NCBI RefSeq assembly: GCF_003261175.1
Contig: NZ_QLNP01000062.1
Location: 1 to 64,000, forward strand
Direction: 5' to 3'
From: Arthrobacter globiformis
GTDB taxonomy: Bacteria > Actinomycetota > Actinomycetes > Actinomycetales > Micrococcaceae
Length of the DNA stretch: 64,000 bases
Under the pieces are notes generated by a model. That model was not told where the DNA came from. It saw nothing but the letters and a program-made list of their open reading frames with translations, and did no database searches. Positions 40,920 to 49,299 of this stretch are shown one piece after another. Made by a program: the position numbers and the translations under genes. The first letter of the stretch is position 1. Each line of letters begins with the position of its first letter.

Positions 40920-42382
40920 GCACCAGTGTCCCGGAGCTGAACACGGCCGTTGAGACGGCCCACGCCGCGTTCCTGCTGGGGCGCCGCGCCAATTTGACCA
41001 CCCGGGCGGGATGGCTGGAGGCGGTGGCCGGGGCCCTCGAAGAGGATGCCGATGTCCTGGTCCCGCTGGCCGCCCGCGAGACCAACCTCGGTGTGGCCAG
41101 ACTCCAGGGAGAGCTGAAGCGCACCGTTTTCCAGCTGAGGCTGTTCGCCGCCGAAATCCGTTCGGGTGAGCACCTGGACGCAACCATCGACCACGCGGAT
41201 CCAAGCTGGGGGATGGGCCCCCGGCCGGACCTGCGGCGGATGAACGTCCCGCTGGGTGTGGTGGGCGTCTTCGGCGCATCCAACTTCCCGTTTGCCTTCA
41301 GCGTCATGGGCGGGGACAGCGCATCGGCCCTCGCGGCCGGTTGCTCCGTTGTTTACAAGGCACACGAGGGGCACCTTGGACTCTCCCTGCGCACGGCTGA
41401 AACAGTGCAGCGCGGCCTCCGACAGGCCGGAGCTCCCGCCGGCCTCTTCACCCTGGTCACGGGCCGGGCCGCGGCCGAGGCGCTCGTAGACCATCCGCTG
41501 GTGAAAGCCATTGGCTTCACCGGCTCCACGGCGGGGGGACGTGCGCTGGCGGAGCGGGCCTTCGCCAGGGCGGAACCGATCCCCTTCTATGGAGAACTTG
41601 GCGGCATCAATGCCGTGTTCGTGACCGAAAAGGCCTGGTGGGCGCGCCGGGACAGTATCCTGAGCGGCTACGCGGCGTCACTCAGCCTGGGCATGGGGCA
41701 GTTCTGCACCAAACCAGGCCTCCTCTTTGTCCCCGCGGGGGCGACGGCGGAAGCTGCCGAGCTGCTGCGCGCAGCGTTCGCGGACTTCGAGCCGGCGCCG
41801 CTGCTCACCGAACGGCTGCACGAAGGCTACCGCAACGCCGTCAAGGAGGTTTCCGGACAGCCAGGAGTTGAGCTGCTGGTCGAGGGCACTTTCGATTCCG
41901 CCCCGATGCCCACTGTGCTGCGCGTGGCCAGCGCGGATGTCTTCGAGCAGCCCGAGCTGCTGCGCCAGGAAATGTTCGGCCCGGCCAGCCTCATGGTTGA
42001 ATACCGGGAAGAATCCGAGCTGACCGCCCTGGCGGAACTGCTCGAGGGCCAGCTGACCACCACTTTGCAGGCCGAAGCGGACGACGACGTCAGCGACCTC
42101 GGCGCCCGGCTTGCCGACATCAGTGGACGGGTTCTCTGGAACGGCTGGCCCACCGGCGTCACCGTCAGTTTTGCCCAGCACCACGGCGGCCCCTACCCGG
42201 CCACGACGTCGGCCACCACGTCCGTGGGGACGGCCGCCATCCGGCGCTTCATGCGTCCGGTGGCCCACCAGGATTTCCCGGCCTCGCGGCTGCCGGAACC
42301 ATTGCAAGACACAAACCCATGGTCGGTCCCGCAACGCATCAACGGGGCGTGGACCCGGCCGCAGCCAAAGGTGGATGCCTGA
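40916..42382 (+). CDS. Aldehyde dehydrogenase, alpha-ketoglutarate semialdehyde type
   Basis: 488 residues, GTG start. NAD(P) ALDH fold: FGASNFPFAFSVMGGDSASA, GFTGSTAGGRAL, catalytic Glu in FYGELGGINAVFV and nucleophilic Cys in LGMGQFCTKPGLLF. The region LRRMNVPLGVVGVFGASNFP with GLFTLVTG matches the NADP-dependent 2,5-dioxovalerate dehydrogenases used in non-phosphorylating pentose and aldarate pathways. The product would be 2-oxoglutarate. It is coupled to the downstream FAH-family gene (TGATG overlap), which supports a 2-keto-3-deoxypentonate route. Confidence 0.88.
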   Translation: MSTSVPELNTAVETAHAAFLLGRRANLTTRAGWLEAVAGALEEDADVLVPLAARETNLGVARLQGELKRTVFQLRLFAAEIRSGEHLDATIDHADPSWGMGPRPDLRRMNVPLGVVGVFGASNFPFAFSVMGGDSASALAAGCSVVYKAHEGHLGLSLRTAETVQRGLRQAGAPAGLFTLVTGRAAAEALVDHPLVKAIGFTGSTAGGRALAERAFARAEPIPFYGELGGINAVFVTEKAWWARRDSILSGYAASLSLGMGQFCTKPGLLFVPAGATAEAAELLRAAFADFEPAPLLTERLHEGYRNAVKEVSGQPGVELLVEGTFDSAPMPTVLRVASADVFEQPELLRQEMFGPASLMVEYREESELTALAELLEGQLTTTLQAEADDDVSDLGARLADISGRVLWNGWPTGVTVSFAQHHGGPYPATTSATTSVGTAAIRRFMRPVAHQDFPASRLPEPLQDTNPWSVPQRINGAWTRPQPKVDA

Positions 42383-43602
42383 TGACTACTCCCGACGCCA
42401 ATCCCGCGCAACGCCTGACGATGAGGGAAGTGCTCCCCCGGGACGCCGGGAACGCCCTGCTGATTGGACGTGTCTGGGACGTTGAAACCGGTGGCCCGCG
42501 CGTCGCGGCTTTCCGTGGCGAAGACGCCTTCGATCTCCAGCCCCTCTCGGCCACCGTGTCGGATCTGCTGGAATCCAGGACCTTGCTCAGTGACGTCAGA
42601 GCCGGCATGACCACTCCCCGCTGGCGCACAGCTGACCTCATCGACGCAACTATGTCCAGGGACGCCGAGCGCTCCCATCTGCTGGCGCCGGTAGATCTGC
42701 AGGTCATTAAGGCATGCGGCGTGACCTTCGTGGACAGCATGATCGAGCGGGTCATCGAGGAACGGGCCGGCGGCAATCCGCAGCAGGCGGCAAAGATACG
42801 GGACCGCGTCGGTGCAGCCCTTGGCGGAAGCCTGGCAGGAGTCCGGCCCGGCTCCAAAGAAGCCGTCGAAGCCAAGAAAGTCCTGATAGAGGAGGGGCTC
42901 TGGTCCCAGTACCTCGAAGTGGGCATAGGCCCGGACCCTGAGGTCTTCACCAAGGCACCTGTGCTCTCATCGGTCGGGACAGGCGCGATGATCGGGATTC
43001 CTTCCTTCTCGTCCTGGAACAACCCGGAACCGGAGCTGGTGCTGCTGGTCACCTCGCGCGGAGCGGCGGTGGGAGCAACGCTCGGCAACGACGTGAACCT
43101 GCGCGATGTGGAGGGCCGCAGCGCGCTGCTGCTGGGGAAGGCCAAGGACAACAACGCGTCCAGCGCGCTGGGACCCTTCATCCGCCTGTTTGACGAGGAC
43201 TTCACGCTGGACACCCTGCGCACCGAGGAAATTCTGCTTAGGGTCCAGGGCCCGGAGGGTTATGAACTGGCCGGGAGCAGCAGCGCCGGCCGGATCAGCC
43301 GCAGCTTCGAGGAGCTGATTTCGGCCACGCACGGCGACCACCACCAGTATCCGGACGGCTTCGCTTTGTACACAGGTACCCTCTTCGCCCCCACGCAGGA
43401 CCGGGATGAGCCAGGCCGGGGTTTCACCCACCACATGGGCGACACCGTGGAGATTTCCAGCTCGCATCTGGGAACGCTGATCAACACGGTGGGACCTACG
43501 GAGGAGCTGCCCCGGTGGAATTACGGCATCCGTGACCTGCTGGGCTATCTCCACCGCGTTAAGGATGACGCGAACAGGCTCCTGCCTGCCGGCGCGGACT
43601 GA
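42382..43602 (+). CDS. FAH-family protein, probable 2-keto-3-deoxypentonate dehydratase
   Basis: 406 residues from the ATG at 42382, overlapping the dehydrogenase stop. It is longer than ordinary fumarylacetoacetate hydrolases and carries an N-terminal extension of about 100 residues. The FAH core shows CGVTFVDSMIERVIEERAGG, the metal-site segment NNPEPELVLLVTSRGAAVGA, TLGNDVNLRDVEGRSALLLG and a C-terminal FTHHMGDTVEISSSHLGTL. In this context the AraD1-like dehydratase that makes 2-oxoglutarate semialdehyde fits best; a hydrolase is the alternative. Closed by a strong hairpin. Confidence 0.82.
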   Translation: MTTPDANPAQRLTMREVLPRDAGNALLIGRVWDVETGGPRVAAFRGEDAFDLQPLSATVSDLLESRTLLSDVRAGMTTPRWRTADLIDATMSRDAERSHLLAPVDLQVIKACGVTFVDSMIERVIEERAGGNPQQAAKIRDRVGAALGGSLAGVRPGSKEAVEAKKVLIEEGLWSQYLEVGIGPDPEVFTKAPVLSSVGTGAMIGIPSFSSWNNPEPELVLLVTSRGAAVGATLGNDVNLRDVEGRSALLLGKAKDNNASSALGPFIRLFDEDFTLDTLRTEEILLRVQGPEGYELAGSSSAGRISRSFEELISATHGDHHQYPDGFALYTGTLFAPTQDRDEPGRGFTHHMGDTVEISSSHLGTLINTVGPTEELPRWNYGIRDLLGYLHRVKDDANRLLPAGAD

Positions 43603-43608
43603 CAGGGA

Positions 43609-43652
43609 CGGCTGGGGCCGGTGCCGCGGTGACGCGGCACCGGCCCCAGCCG
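43609..43652. terminator. Bidirectional terminator between operons C and D
   Basis: A perfect 19-bp GC-rich stem (43609-43627 with 43634-43652) with a 6-nt loop lies between convergent genes. No long T tract follows on either side. Confidence 0.8.
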
Positions 43653-43680
43653 CTCCCTCGGCACCGCTTACCGGGGGCGC

Positions 43681-44352
43681 TTAGATCGCTTCGCGGAGCC
43701 AGTTTTCGACGCCGGAGATGTGCACGGTCAGCAGCGACCGGGCGAGCTCGCTGTCGCCCGCGCCCAGGGCCGCCGCGATGGCCGCATGCTCGTCAATGGT
43801 GCGTGCAACCGCGCGTTCCTCGGTCAGGCCACGCCAGATCCTGGCCCGCACGGTGCGGCCGGAGAGTCCGTCAAGGAGGCTCGCAAGGTAGCTGTTGCCG
43901 CTGGCCTGGGCGATGATCCGGTGGAATTCGAGGTCGTGGGCCACGAGGTCCTCCACTGAGGTGTCGTTCCGGACCGTGGCCATGCTGGCTTTCAGCATGG
44001 CCAGCTGGTCACCGCTGATCCGGCGGGCAGCAATGGCTGCGGCGGCCGGCTCCAGGATCCGGCGAACCTCGAAAAGCTCGAGTACCGAGGTGTCCTGGTG
44101 CAGGTCCGTGACGAAGGCGACGGCTTCGGCCAGCAGCCGTGGCTCGAGGCTCGTCACATACGTACCGTCGCCGCGGCGCACATCAAGTACCCGGATAATT
44201 TCCAGCGCCTTGACCGCCTCCCGCAGGGAGCTCCGGGACAGGCCGAGCTGTTCGCTGAGTTCCTTCTCCGGGGGCAGCCGCTCCCCCGCCTTGAGCTGTC
44301 CCCCGAGGATCATTTCCTTGATCTTCAGAATGGCTTCATCCGTTACGGTCAT
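43681..44352 (-). CDS. FadR-type GntR regulator of operon D
   Basis: 223 residues from the ATG at 44352 (GGGGGAG upstream). Winged helix: ILKIKEMILGGQLKAGERLP, then PEKELSEQLGLSRSSLREAV and VRRGDGTYVTSLEP. FCD domain: LELFEVRRILEPAAAAIAAR, HDLEFHRIIAQASGNSYLA, DEHAAIAAALGAGDSELARS. The FadR-style turn differs from the two paralogues at 34 and 40 kb, so it recognises another site. Last gene of operon D after SDR and FAH genes; repression in response to a keto-deoxy acid is the likely logic. Confidence 0.88.
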   Translation of the reverse strand: MTVTDEAILKIKEMILGGQLKAGERLPPEKELSEQLGLSRSSLREAVKALEIIRVLDVRRGDGTYVTSLEPRLLAEAVAFVTDLHQDTSVLELFEVRRILEPAAAAIAARRISGDQLAMLKASMATVRNDTSVEDLVAHDLEFHRIIAQASGNSYLASLLDGLSGRTVRARIWRGLTEERAVARTIDEHAAIAAALGAGDSELARSLLTVHISGVENWLREAI

Positions 44353-44381
44353 GGGGCTCCCCCCGTCGGGTTGATCACTGC

Positions 44382-45128
44382 CTACAGCGCCCGGGCCGGC
44401 AGCCGCAGTGCCTGGAGGCCGCCGTCGACCGCTATGGACGTACCCGTCGTGGAGCCGGAAAGAGGGCTGGCCAGATAGACAACGGCTCCCGCGACTTCGT
44501 CCGCCGTGACGAGCCGGCCGTGCGGCTGACGGCCGTTCAGGGCCACGCGTTCGGCGTCGGGATCGGCAGCGGCGTCCAGCAACCGCCCCACCCAAGGCGT
44601 GTCAGCGGTGCCGGGGTTAACGCAGTTGACCCTGATACCTTCGCGCAGGTGGTCCGCAGCCATGGCCTGGGTGAGGGAGAGTACGGCGCCCTTGGTGGCG
44701 CTGTAGAGGGCGCGTTGGGGCAGCCCGGCGGTGGCGGCAATGGAGCAGGTGTTCACAATGGCGGGGGACGGCGACTGGCGCAGCAGCGGCAGCGCGGCGC
44801 GGGTGACCCGGACCATGCCCACGACGTTGATGTCCCAGACGCGGTGCCATTCGGCGTCGTCGTTGTCCTCGACGGTACCAAGGGCGCCCGCGCCGGCGTT
44901 GTTGATGACGATATCGAGCCGGCCAAACGAGTTCTGCACCTTCCCGATGGCAGACCGGACGGAGGCGTCGTCGGAGATGTCGCAGACCAGGCCGTGTTGG
45001 CCGTCCGGCAGGCCGGTGGGGTTGAGGTCCAGCACGGCAACAGTGGCACCGCACTCCTGCAGGCGGGCGGATATGGCGGCTCCGATCCCGGATGCCCCGC
45101 CGGTGACGACGGCGACGAGCCCTCTCAT
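44382..45128 (-). CDS. SDR dehydrogenase, probable 2-keto-3-deoxy-L-fuconate dehydrogenase
   Basis: 248 residues from the ATG at 45128; a GTG at 45140 is an alternative. TGGASGIGAAISARLQ (cofactor loop), VINNAGAGALG, catalytic CSIAATAGL and YSATKGAVLSLTQ with VNCVNPGTADTPWVG. The last segment is shared with sugar and keto-deoxy-acid dehydrogenases of fucose/rhamnose pathways. Sandwiched between an FAH hydrolase and a regulator, it fits the oxidation that prepares a 2,4-diketo acid for cleavage. The substrate assignment is inferred from context. Confidence 0.82.
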   Translation of the reverse strand: MRGLVAVVTGGASGIGAAISARLQECGATVAVLDLNPTGLPDGQHGLVCDISDDASVRSAIGKVQNSFGRLDIVINNAGAGALGTVEDNDDAEWHRVWDINVVGMVRVTRAALPLLRQSPSPAIVNTCSIAATAGLPQRALYSATKGAVLSLTQAMAADHLREGIRVNCVNPGTADTPWVGRLLDAAADPDAERVALNGRQPHGRLVTADEVAGAVVYLASPLSGSTTGTSIAVDGGLQALRLPARAL

Positions 45129-45140
45129 GTCCGGGCCCAC

Positions 45141-46088
45141 TTAGGCCTCCGTGCCGGGGCTGGCGGCGGCTTCTGCGTAGCGGTGCGGATCCGCGGCTTC
45201 GGTGCGGACTGCCGCTTGCGGCGCGGGCGTCGGCACGTAGGTCTGGCGCTGCCGGCCAAGGCCCGCTATCTCGAGGTCAACGACGTCGCCCTCCTGCAGG
45301 TAGGGGAAGCGGCCGGAGAGGGCCACGCCTTCCGGAGTGCCGGTGAGAATGACGTCGCCCGGTTCCAGCAGCATGTACTGGCTCACGTGGTGCACCACGG
45401 TGGCGACGTCGAAGATCAGGTCCGCGGTGTTCGAATCCTGGCGCTCTTCCCCGTTCACCCAGCTGCGCAGGCGGAGGTTGCCGGCGTCCACCTCGTCAGC
45501 CGGGACCAGCCACGGCCCCAGCGGCGTGGACTTGGGGAGCGATTTGCCCTTGGTCCACTGCCCGGCAGCGCCCGGAAGCTGGTACTCGCGTTCGGAGAGG
45601 TCGTTGGCCACGAGGTAACCGGCGACGGCGGCCATGGCTTCCGCGGGCGTGCCCAGGTAGCTTGCCTCCCTGCCGATAACGATGCCCAATTCCACTTCCC
45701 AGTCGTATTTGCGGCTGCCCGGCGGAATCGGGGCGTCGTCATAGGGACCGGCGACGGTGTTGTTCGGCTTCAGGAATACCACCGGGGTCTCGGGCGCAGC
45801 GGCCCCCGACTCTGCGGCGTGGGCAGCATAGTTCATGCCGATGCAGATCAGGTTGTTGGGCCGGGCGAGCGGCGCTCCTGTCCGCAGGCCGGAGGCCCCG
45901 GGCAGGACAGGCAGGGCGCCTGCCGCGAGGGCGGAGCGAAGCCGCCCGACACCGTCGGCAGCCAGGAAGGCGCCGTCGATGTCCGCGGTGACGCTGCTGG
46001 CGTCATACGCCTCCTCGTCGCCGTTCCCCGCCGGCGCGTAGACGACGGGTATCTCGTGTCCTGCTGGGCCCAGCCGCGCAATCTTCAC
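45141..46088 (-). CDS. FAH-family hydrolase, probable 2,4-diketo-3-deoxy acid hydrolase
   Basis: 315 residues. FAH signature ICIGMNYAAHAAESG (about 84-98), FLKPNNTVAGPYD, metal ligand region WEVELGIVIGR, GYLVANDLSEREYQLP, KSTPLGPWLVPADEV and the terminal VILTGTPEGVALSG. This short-type FAH with an N-terminal cap cleaves C-C bonds of diketo acids. With L-fuconate dehydratase at 32.9 kb and the SDR next door, the expected reaction is release of pyruvate and lactate from 2,4-diketo-3-deoxy-L-fuconate. First gene of operon D. Confidence 0.87.
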   Translation of the reverse strand: MKIARLGPAGHEIPVVYAPAGNGDEEAYDASSVTADIDGAFLAADGVGRLRSALAAGALPVLPGASGLRTGAPLARPNNLICIGMNYAAHAAESGAAAPETPVVFLKPNNTVAGPYDDAPIPPGSRKYDWEVELGIVIGREASYLGTPAEAMAAVAGYLVANDLSEREYQLPGAAGQWTKGKSLPKSTPLGPWLVPADEVDAGNLRLRSWVNGEERQDSNTADLIFDVATVVHHVSQYMLLEPGDVILTGTPEGVALSGRFPYLQEGDVVDLEIAGLGRQRQTYVPTPAPQAAVRTEAADPHRYAEAAASPGTEA

Positions 46089-46425
46089 TCTTGTTGTATC
46101 CCTTCGGTCGGCCGCACCGTGTGCCTGAGGTGTCGCTTCCCTACCGGGGGACGGAAGACATCGGAGTTCTCAGGCGGTGGTGACGGCTTGTTGTGGTGAC
46201 GTTGCTGTTGATTCTACTGTTTTTGCGGCACGCAGCAAGGGCAGACATCGGATGTTTCCGCACAAAGTTCCGGTGGATCTTCGCCAGACACCCGCAGCCG
46301 ACCCGCAGACAACGCCCGCGCGGCGCTTTAGAATGAGCATTCACAGGCAGGTGCGCGGGCGCTCCTGCTTCGTTCGCGGCGGTGTGAGGCTGCCTTGGAC
46401 GGATCATGAACGGGGACGATTGATC
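46089..46425. other. Divergent intergenic region
   Basis: 337 bp without a gene. It contains the likely operon D promoter (46211-46238, minus strand) and a direct repeat GTGGTGACG at 46177-46185 and 46193-46201, 16 bp apart, just downstream of it, which could be a regulator site. No small gene or RNA was recognised. Confidence 0.5.
46211..46238 (-). promoter_or_regulatory. Candidate promoter of operon D
   Basis: Minus-strand -35 TTGCTG (46233-46238), a 16-bp spacer and -10 TAGAAT (46211-46216), 123 bp upstream of the FAH start. The spacing equals that of operons A-C. Confidence 0.5.
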
Positions 46426-47133
46426 ATGAGTGACGGCGCACCTGATTCCGGATCAGAACCCCGCGCCGTACCGCCGCGAAAGCCGCCGGCTCCCCCACGG
46501 ATCGGAACACCGAAGGAAAGCCCGACGGCGGCCAACGGCCTGCCTGCCCCGCCCACCATGGCGGTGGCCAGCCGGGAGGAAAGCCCCGCGCTCGACAACT
46601 ACGGAGAGTTCATTGCGCGGCTGGATGCAGCAGCCGGCAAGCTGAGTCCGCGGCGGGATGCTTTGGCCACGGCCCTCGGCGCTGCGGAACTGCTCTTGGT
46701 CCAGAACCAGACAGGGCTTGAGCTGTGGGGTCAGCGCCTCTCGCTCATCAGCCAGCTCCTGGCCCGGCACAGCGGACCGCATGAGGCGCGGAGATACAGC
46801 ACGCTCCGGGAACTTCGTGACGTTGCAGCCAAGATGGAGCGGATGTTCACCAGCCGCGTGCAGCGCGTGCAGGGAGTGTGCCGCGCGATCCGTGCGCGCC
46901 GGGACCGGATCAACACGTCGCTGTTTGAGCTGGAGAAAAGCAGAGTCAAGCTGACGTCGTCGCGGATGCTCGCGCTGGAGCGGGACAATCTGCGGAAGGT
47001 CGCCGATGACCTTGCCGTCGCCCCAGACGGCACCAGCCTCGGTTTTCCGGATCCGGGCCTTCGGGAAAGCCTTCGCGAAGCGCGGGAAGCAATCATTCTG
47101 GCCGAGGCCCTGCTGGAAGTGAAAGGGAACTGA
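46426..47133 (+). CDS. Coiled-coil hypothetical protein
   Basis: 235 residues from the ATG at 46426. A proline-rich disordered start (RAVPPRKPPAPPRIGTPKES) is followed by long, charged helices (YGEFIARLDAAAGKLSPRRD, LRELRDVAAKMERMFTSRVQ, RVQGVCRAIRARRDRINTSL, FELEKSRVKLTSSRMLALER) ending in LREAREAIILAEALLEVKGN. It looks like a rod-shaped coiled-coil protein without membrane segments. No family is recognised. The next gene starts 2 bp after its stop and encodes a membrane protein, so they may form a complex. Confidence 0.7.
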   Translation: MSDGAPDSGSEPRAVPPRKPPAPPRIGTPKESPTAANGLPAPPTMAVASREESPALDNYGEFIARLDAAAGKLSPRRDALATALGAAELLLVQNQTGLELWGQRLSLISQLLARHSGPHEARRYSTLRELRDVAAKMERMFTSRVQRVQGVCRAIRARRDRINTSLFELEKSRVKLTSSRMLALERDNLRKVADDLAVAPDGTSLGFPDPGLRESLREAREAIILAEALLEVKGN

Positions 47134-47135
47134 TC

Positions 47136-47714
47136 ATGCCAACTCCACCCACCCACTCCCGGGAAGTCTGCAGCTTCACTTCCAAGCAATGGACGGGCAG
47201 GCCGGGCGAGGAAGCGGGCGCCATGTTCGGCCGGTTTTCCGTCGTCGGGTTCGTTGTGTGCCTGATCCTGATGCTCTTTGTACCCGGCCTTCGGGACGTC
47301 GGCGCCACCATGCTGTTTGTCGCGCTCTTCGCCACCGCCTTCACCACGCTGGGCATCCGGGCCAAAAGTTCGAGCGAGCGGGCGTTCCTGCAGCGGCTGA
47401 CCGGGACCGTCAATGACGTGGTTCTTGAACTGACGGCGGACCGGACCCAGCAGCTCTCGGCTGACGGTCTCCGCTCACTGCTCCTCGACGGCGAGAGCCT
47501 GCCACTGTCGGTGAACGGCGTGTCCGGCCTGCGCCTGTTGGTCGTCACGCAGCGCCCACCGAAGGCAAAGCAGAATGCCAAGCCGAAAGCCGATGCAGTC
47601 ACCACCAAAAGGATCGTCATCGCAGCCACCCCGCCGGATTACGGCATCCGCAGCTTCGACCGGCTCCTCGAGACCGCCACCACCGATCCCGGCTTCAACT
47701 TGGCCGCCTCGTAG
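47136..47714 (+). CDS. Two-TM hypothetical protein
   Basis: 192 residues. Two hydrophobic helices (FSVVGFVVCLILMLFVPGL and MLFVALFATAFTTLGI) lie near the N-terminus, after a short cytoplasmic head. A soluble C-terminal domain of about 110 residues follows (FLQRLTGTVNDVVLELTADR, LLLDGESLPLSVNGVSGLRL, then TTKRIVIAATPPDYGI). No known domain is recognised. It starts 2 bp after the coiled-coil gene and is closed by a GC-rich hairpin, giving a two-gene unit. Confidence 0.7.
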   Translation: MPTPPTHSREVCSFTSKQWTGRPGEEAGAMFGRFSVVGFVVCLILMLFVPGLRDVGATMLFVALFATAFTTLGIRAKSSSERAFLQRLTGTVNDVVLELTADRTQQLSADGLRSLLLDGESLPLSVNGVSGLRLLVVTQRPPKAKQNAKPKADAVTTKRIVIAATPPDYGIRSFDRLLETATTDPGFNLAAS

Positions 47715-47735
47715 CGCAAGAGCCAGAACAGCGCA

Positions 47736-47774
47736 GGAGGGCGCGCCCGGCCAGGCCGGACGCGCCCTCCATTT
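47736..47774 (+). terminator. Terminator after the coiled-coil/membrane pair
   Basis: Stem GGAGGGCGCG (47736-47745) pairs with CGCGCCCTCC (47761-47770), with an additional inner pairing, and is followed by ATTTT. It also serves the convergent permease gene. Confidence 0.75.
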
Positions 47775-47797
47775 TGCGCGGTATCCCCCAGCCGGGA

Positions 47798-49229
47798 TCA
47801 GTCGATAAGCACCGGAGGTTCGACACGCTCTGGGGACTCGACATGGCCCGGGGCCTTGGCGGAACGGTTCATGGAACGGTGGTGCAGCCGGTTCGCCACC
47901 GCCAGGAGGGCCACGAGGGCGAACGTGCTCAGAAGCTGGGGACGGGAATCCTCACCGATGAAGCCCACCGTGAAGATGGCCGCGAGAATGAGCAGGCCAA
48001 TACCCGTCAGCCAGGGAAAGCCCGCCATCCGCAGCGGAAGGAAAGTTCCCTCACGGTCGGCGCGGAGACGCAGTGCTAGTTGGGCGAGCAGGGCGGAAGC
48101 CCAAACCAGCAGGGACGTCGAGCCCACGATGTTCAGCAGGAGGGGAAGGACCTTCTCCGGGAAGGCCACCTCGAGCACGGCCGTCACGACGCCAAAGGAG
48201 ACGCTGGCCAGGACTGCGACCACCGGGACCCGGGCCTTGGACAGGGAGGCGAGGACGCGCGGGGCTTCACCCCGCTCGGCGAGGGAGAACGCCATCCGGG
48301 AGGCTCCGTAGAGGTTGGCATTGAGGGCCCGAGAGCAGTGCCGCGACAGCAACGAAGGTGATGGCGGTTGCTGCGCCAGGCATGCCTGCGGCGTCCAGCA
48401 CAGCAGCGAACGGGCTCTTCAGGCCCGCCGAACCCACGGGAACCACGGCCGCGATGATGAAGATCGCGCCGATGTAGAAGACGAGGATGCGCCAGAGCAC
48501 GGTGCGGACGGCCATTCCAACGCTGCGGGCAGGATCCTGGGTTTCGGCTGCCGCCACCGAGACAATCTCGGTGCCGCCGAAGGCGAAAGCCACCACGAAG
48601 AGCGCCGTCGCGATTCCGGCGAATCCGTGCGGGGCGAAACCGCCTCCAGTGAAGTTGAAGTTGGCTAGGCCCGGCGACGGGACTCCCGGTAGCCAGCCGA
48701 ACAGGAGCGCGACGCCGATGAGGAGGAAACCGACGATTGCGGCCACCTTGAGCAGCGCGAACCAGAATTCGAATTCGCCGAAGTTCTTCACCCGGGTGAG
48801 GTTCACGGCGGTGAGCACAGCGATGAACACGAAGGCCATCAGCCACACCGGCAATTCGGGGAAGATGGTGGAAAGCAGGCCTGCCGCACCCAGCGCTTCC
48901 GCCGCGATGACAACCACCAGTTGCAGCCACCAGAGCCAGCCCACGGTGGCACCGGCAACGGGCCCGAATGCGCGGGCGGTATAGACGGAGAAGGCGCCGC
49001 TGTCCGGGTTGGCGGCTGCCATCTCACCAAGGGCCCACATCACGAGGATGATGAGGGTGCCGGCCACCAGGTAGGAGATCAGCACCGCCGGGCCGGCGGC
49101 CTGGATGCCGGCGCCCGAACCGATGAAGAGACCGGCGCCAATGGCGCTTCCGAGTCCCATCATTGTGAGCTGGCGGGGTTTCAGGGCGGCGCCAAGCGCC
49201 GGGGCAGACGTCATTGTCTGTTGTTCCAT
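47798..49229 (-). pseudogene. APC-superfamily amino-acid permease, one-base frameshift
   Basis: Start ATG at 49229 (GAGGA upstream). The first frame encodes about 300 residues of an amino-acid/GABA permease: MMGLGSAIGAGLFIGSGAGI, ALGEMAAANPDSGAF, FAFGGTEIVSVAAAETQDPA. It then leaves frame at 48324-48330, where GGGCCC appears in place of an expected GGCCC. The second frame resumes precisely with ALNANLYGASRMAFSLAERG and continues to the normal C-terminus at 47798. A single extra base restores a full-length protein of about 476 residues. This is either a fresh inactivating mutation or a homopolymer sequencing error. Neighbours HisC, AsnC and the ThDP enzyme suggest amino-acid uptake. Confidence 0.85.
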
Positions 49230-49299
49230 TAGGAGTCCTCTGGGTTGTATGTCGAACTGGTAAGGATCGAACGGGTTAAAGGTGGAACGGGTTGGGGTT

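Noticed and set aside
44520-46199. 559-codon plus-strand frame opposite the SDR and FAH genes
   Set aside because: Spans two well-supported minus-strand genes and has no recognisable domain.
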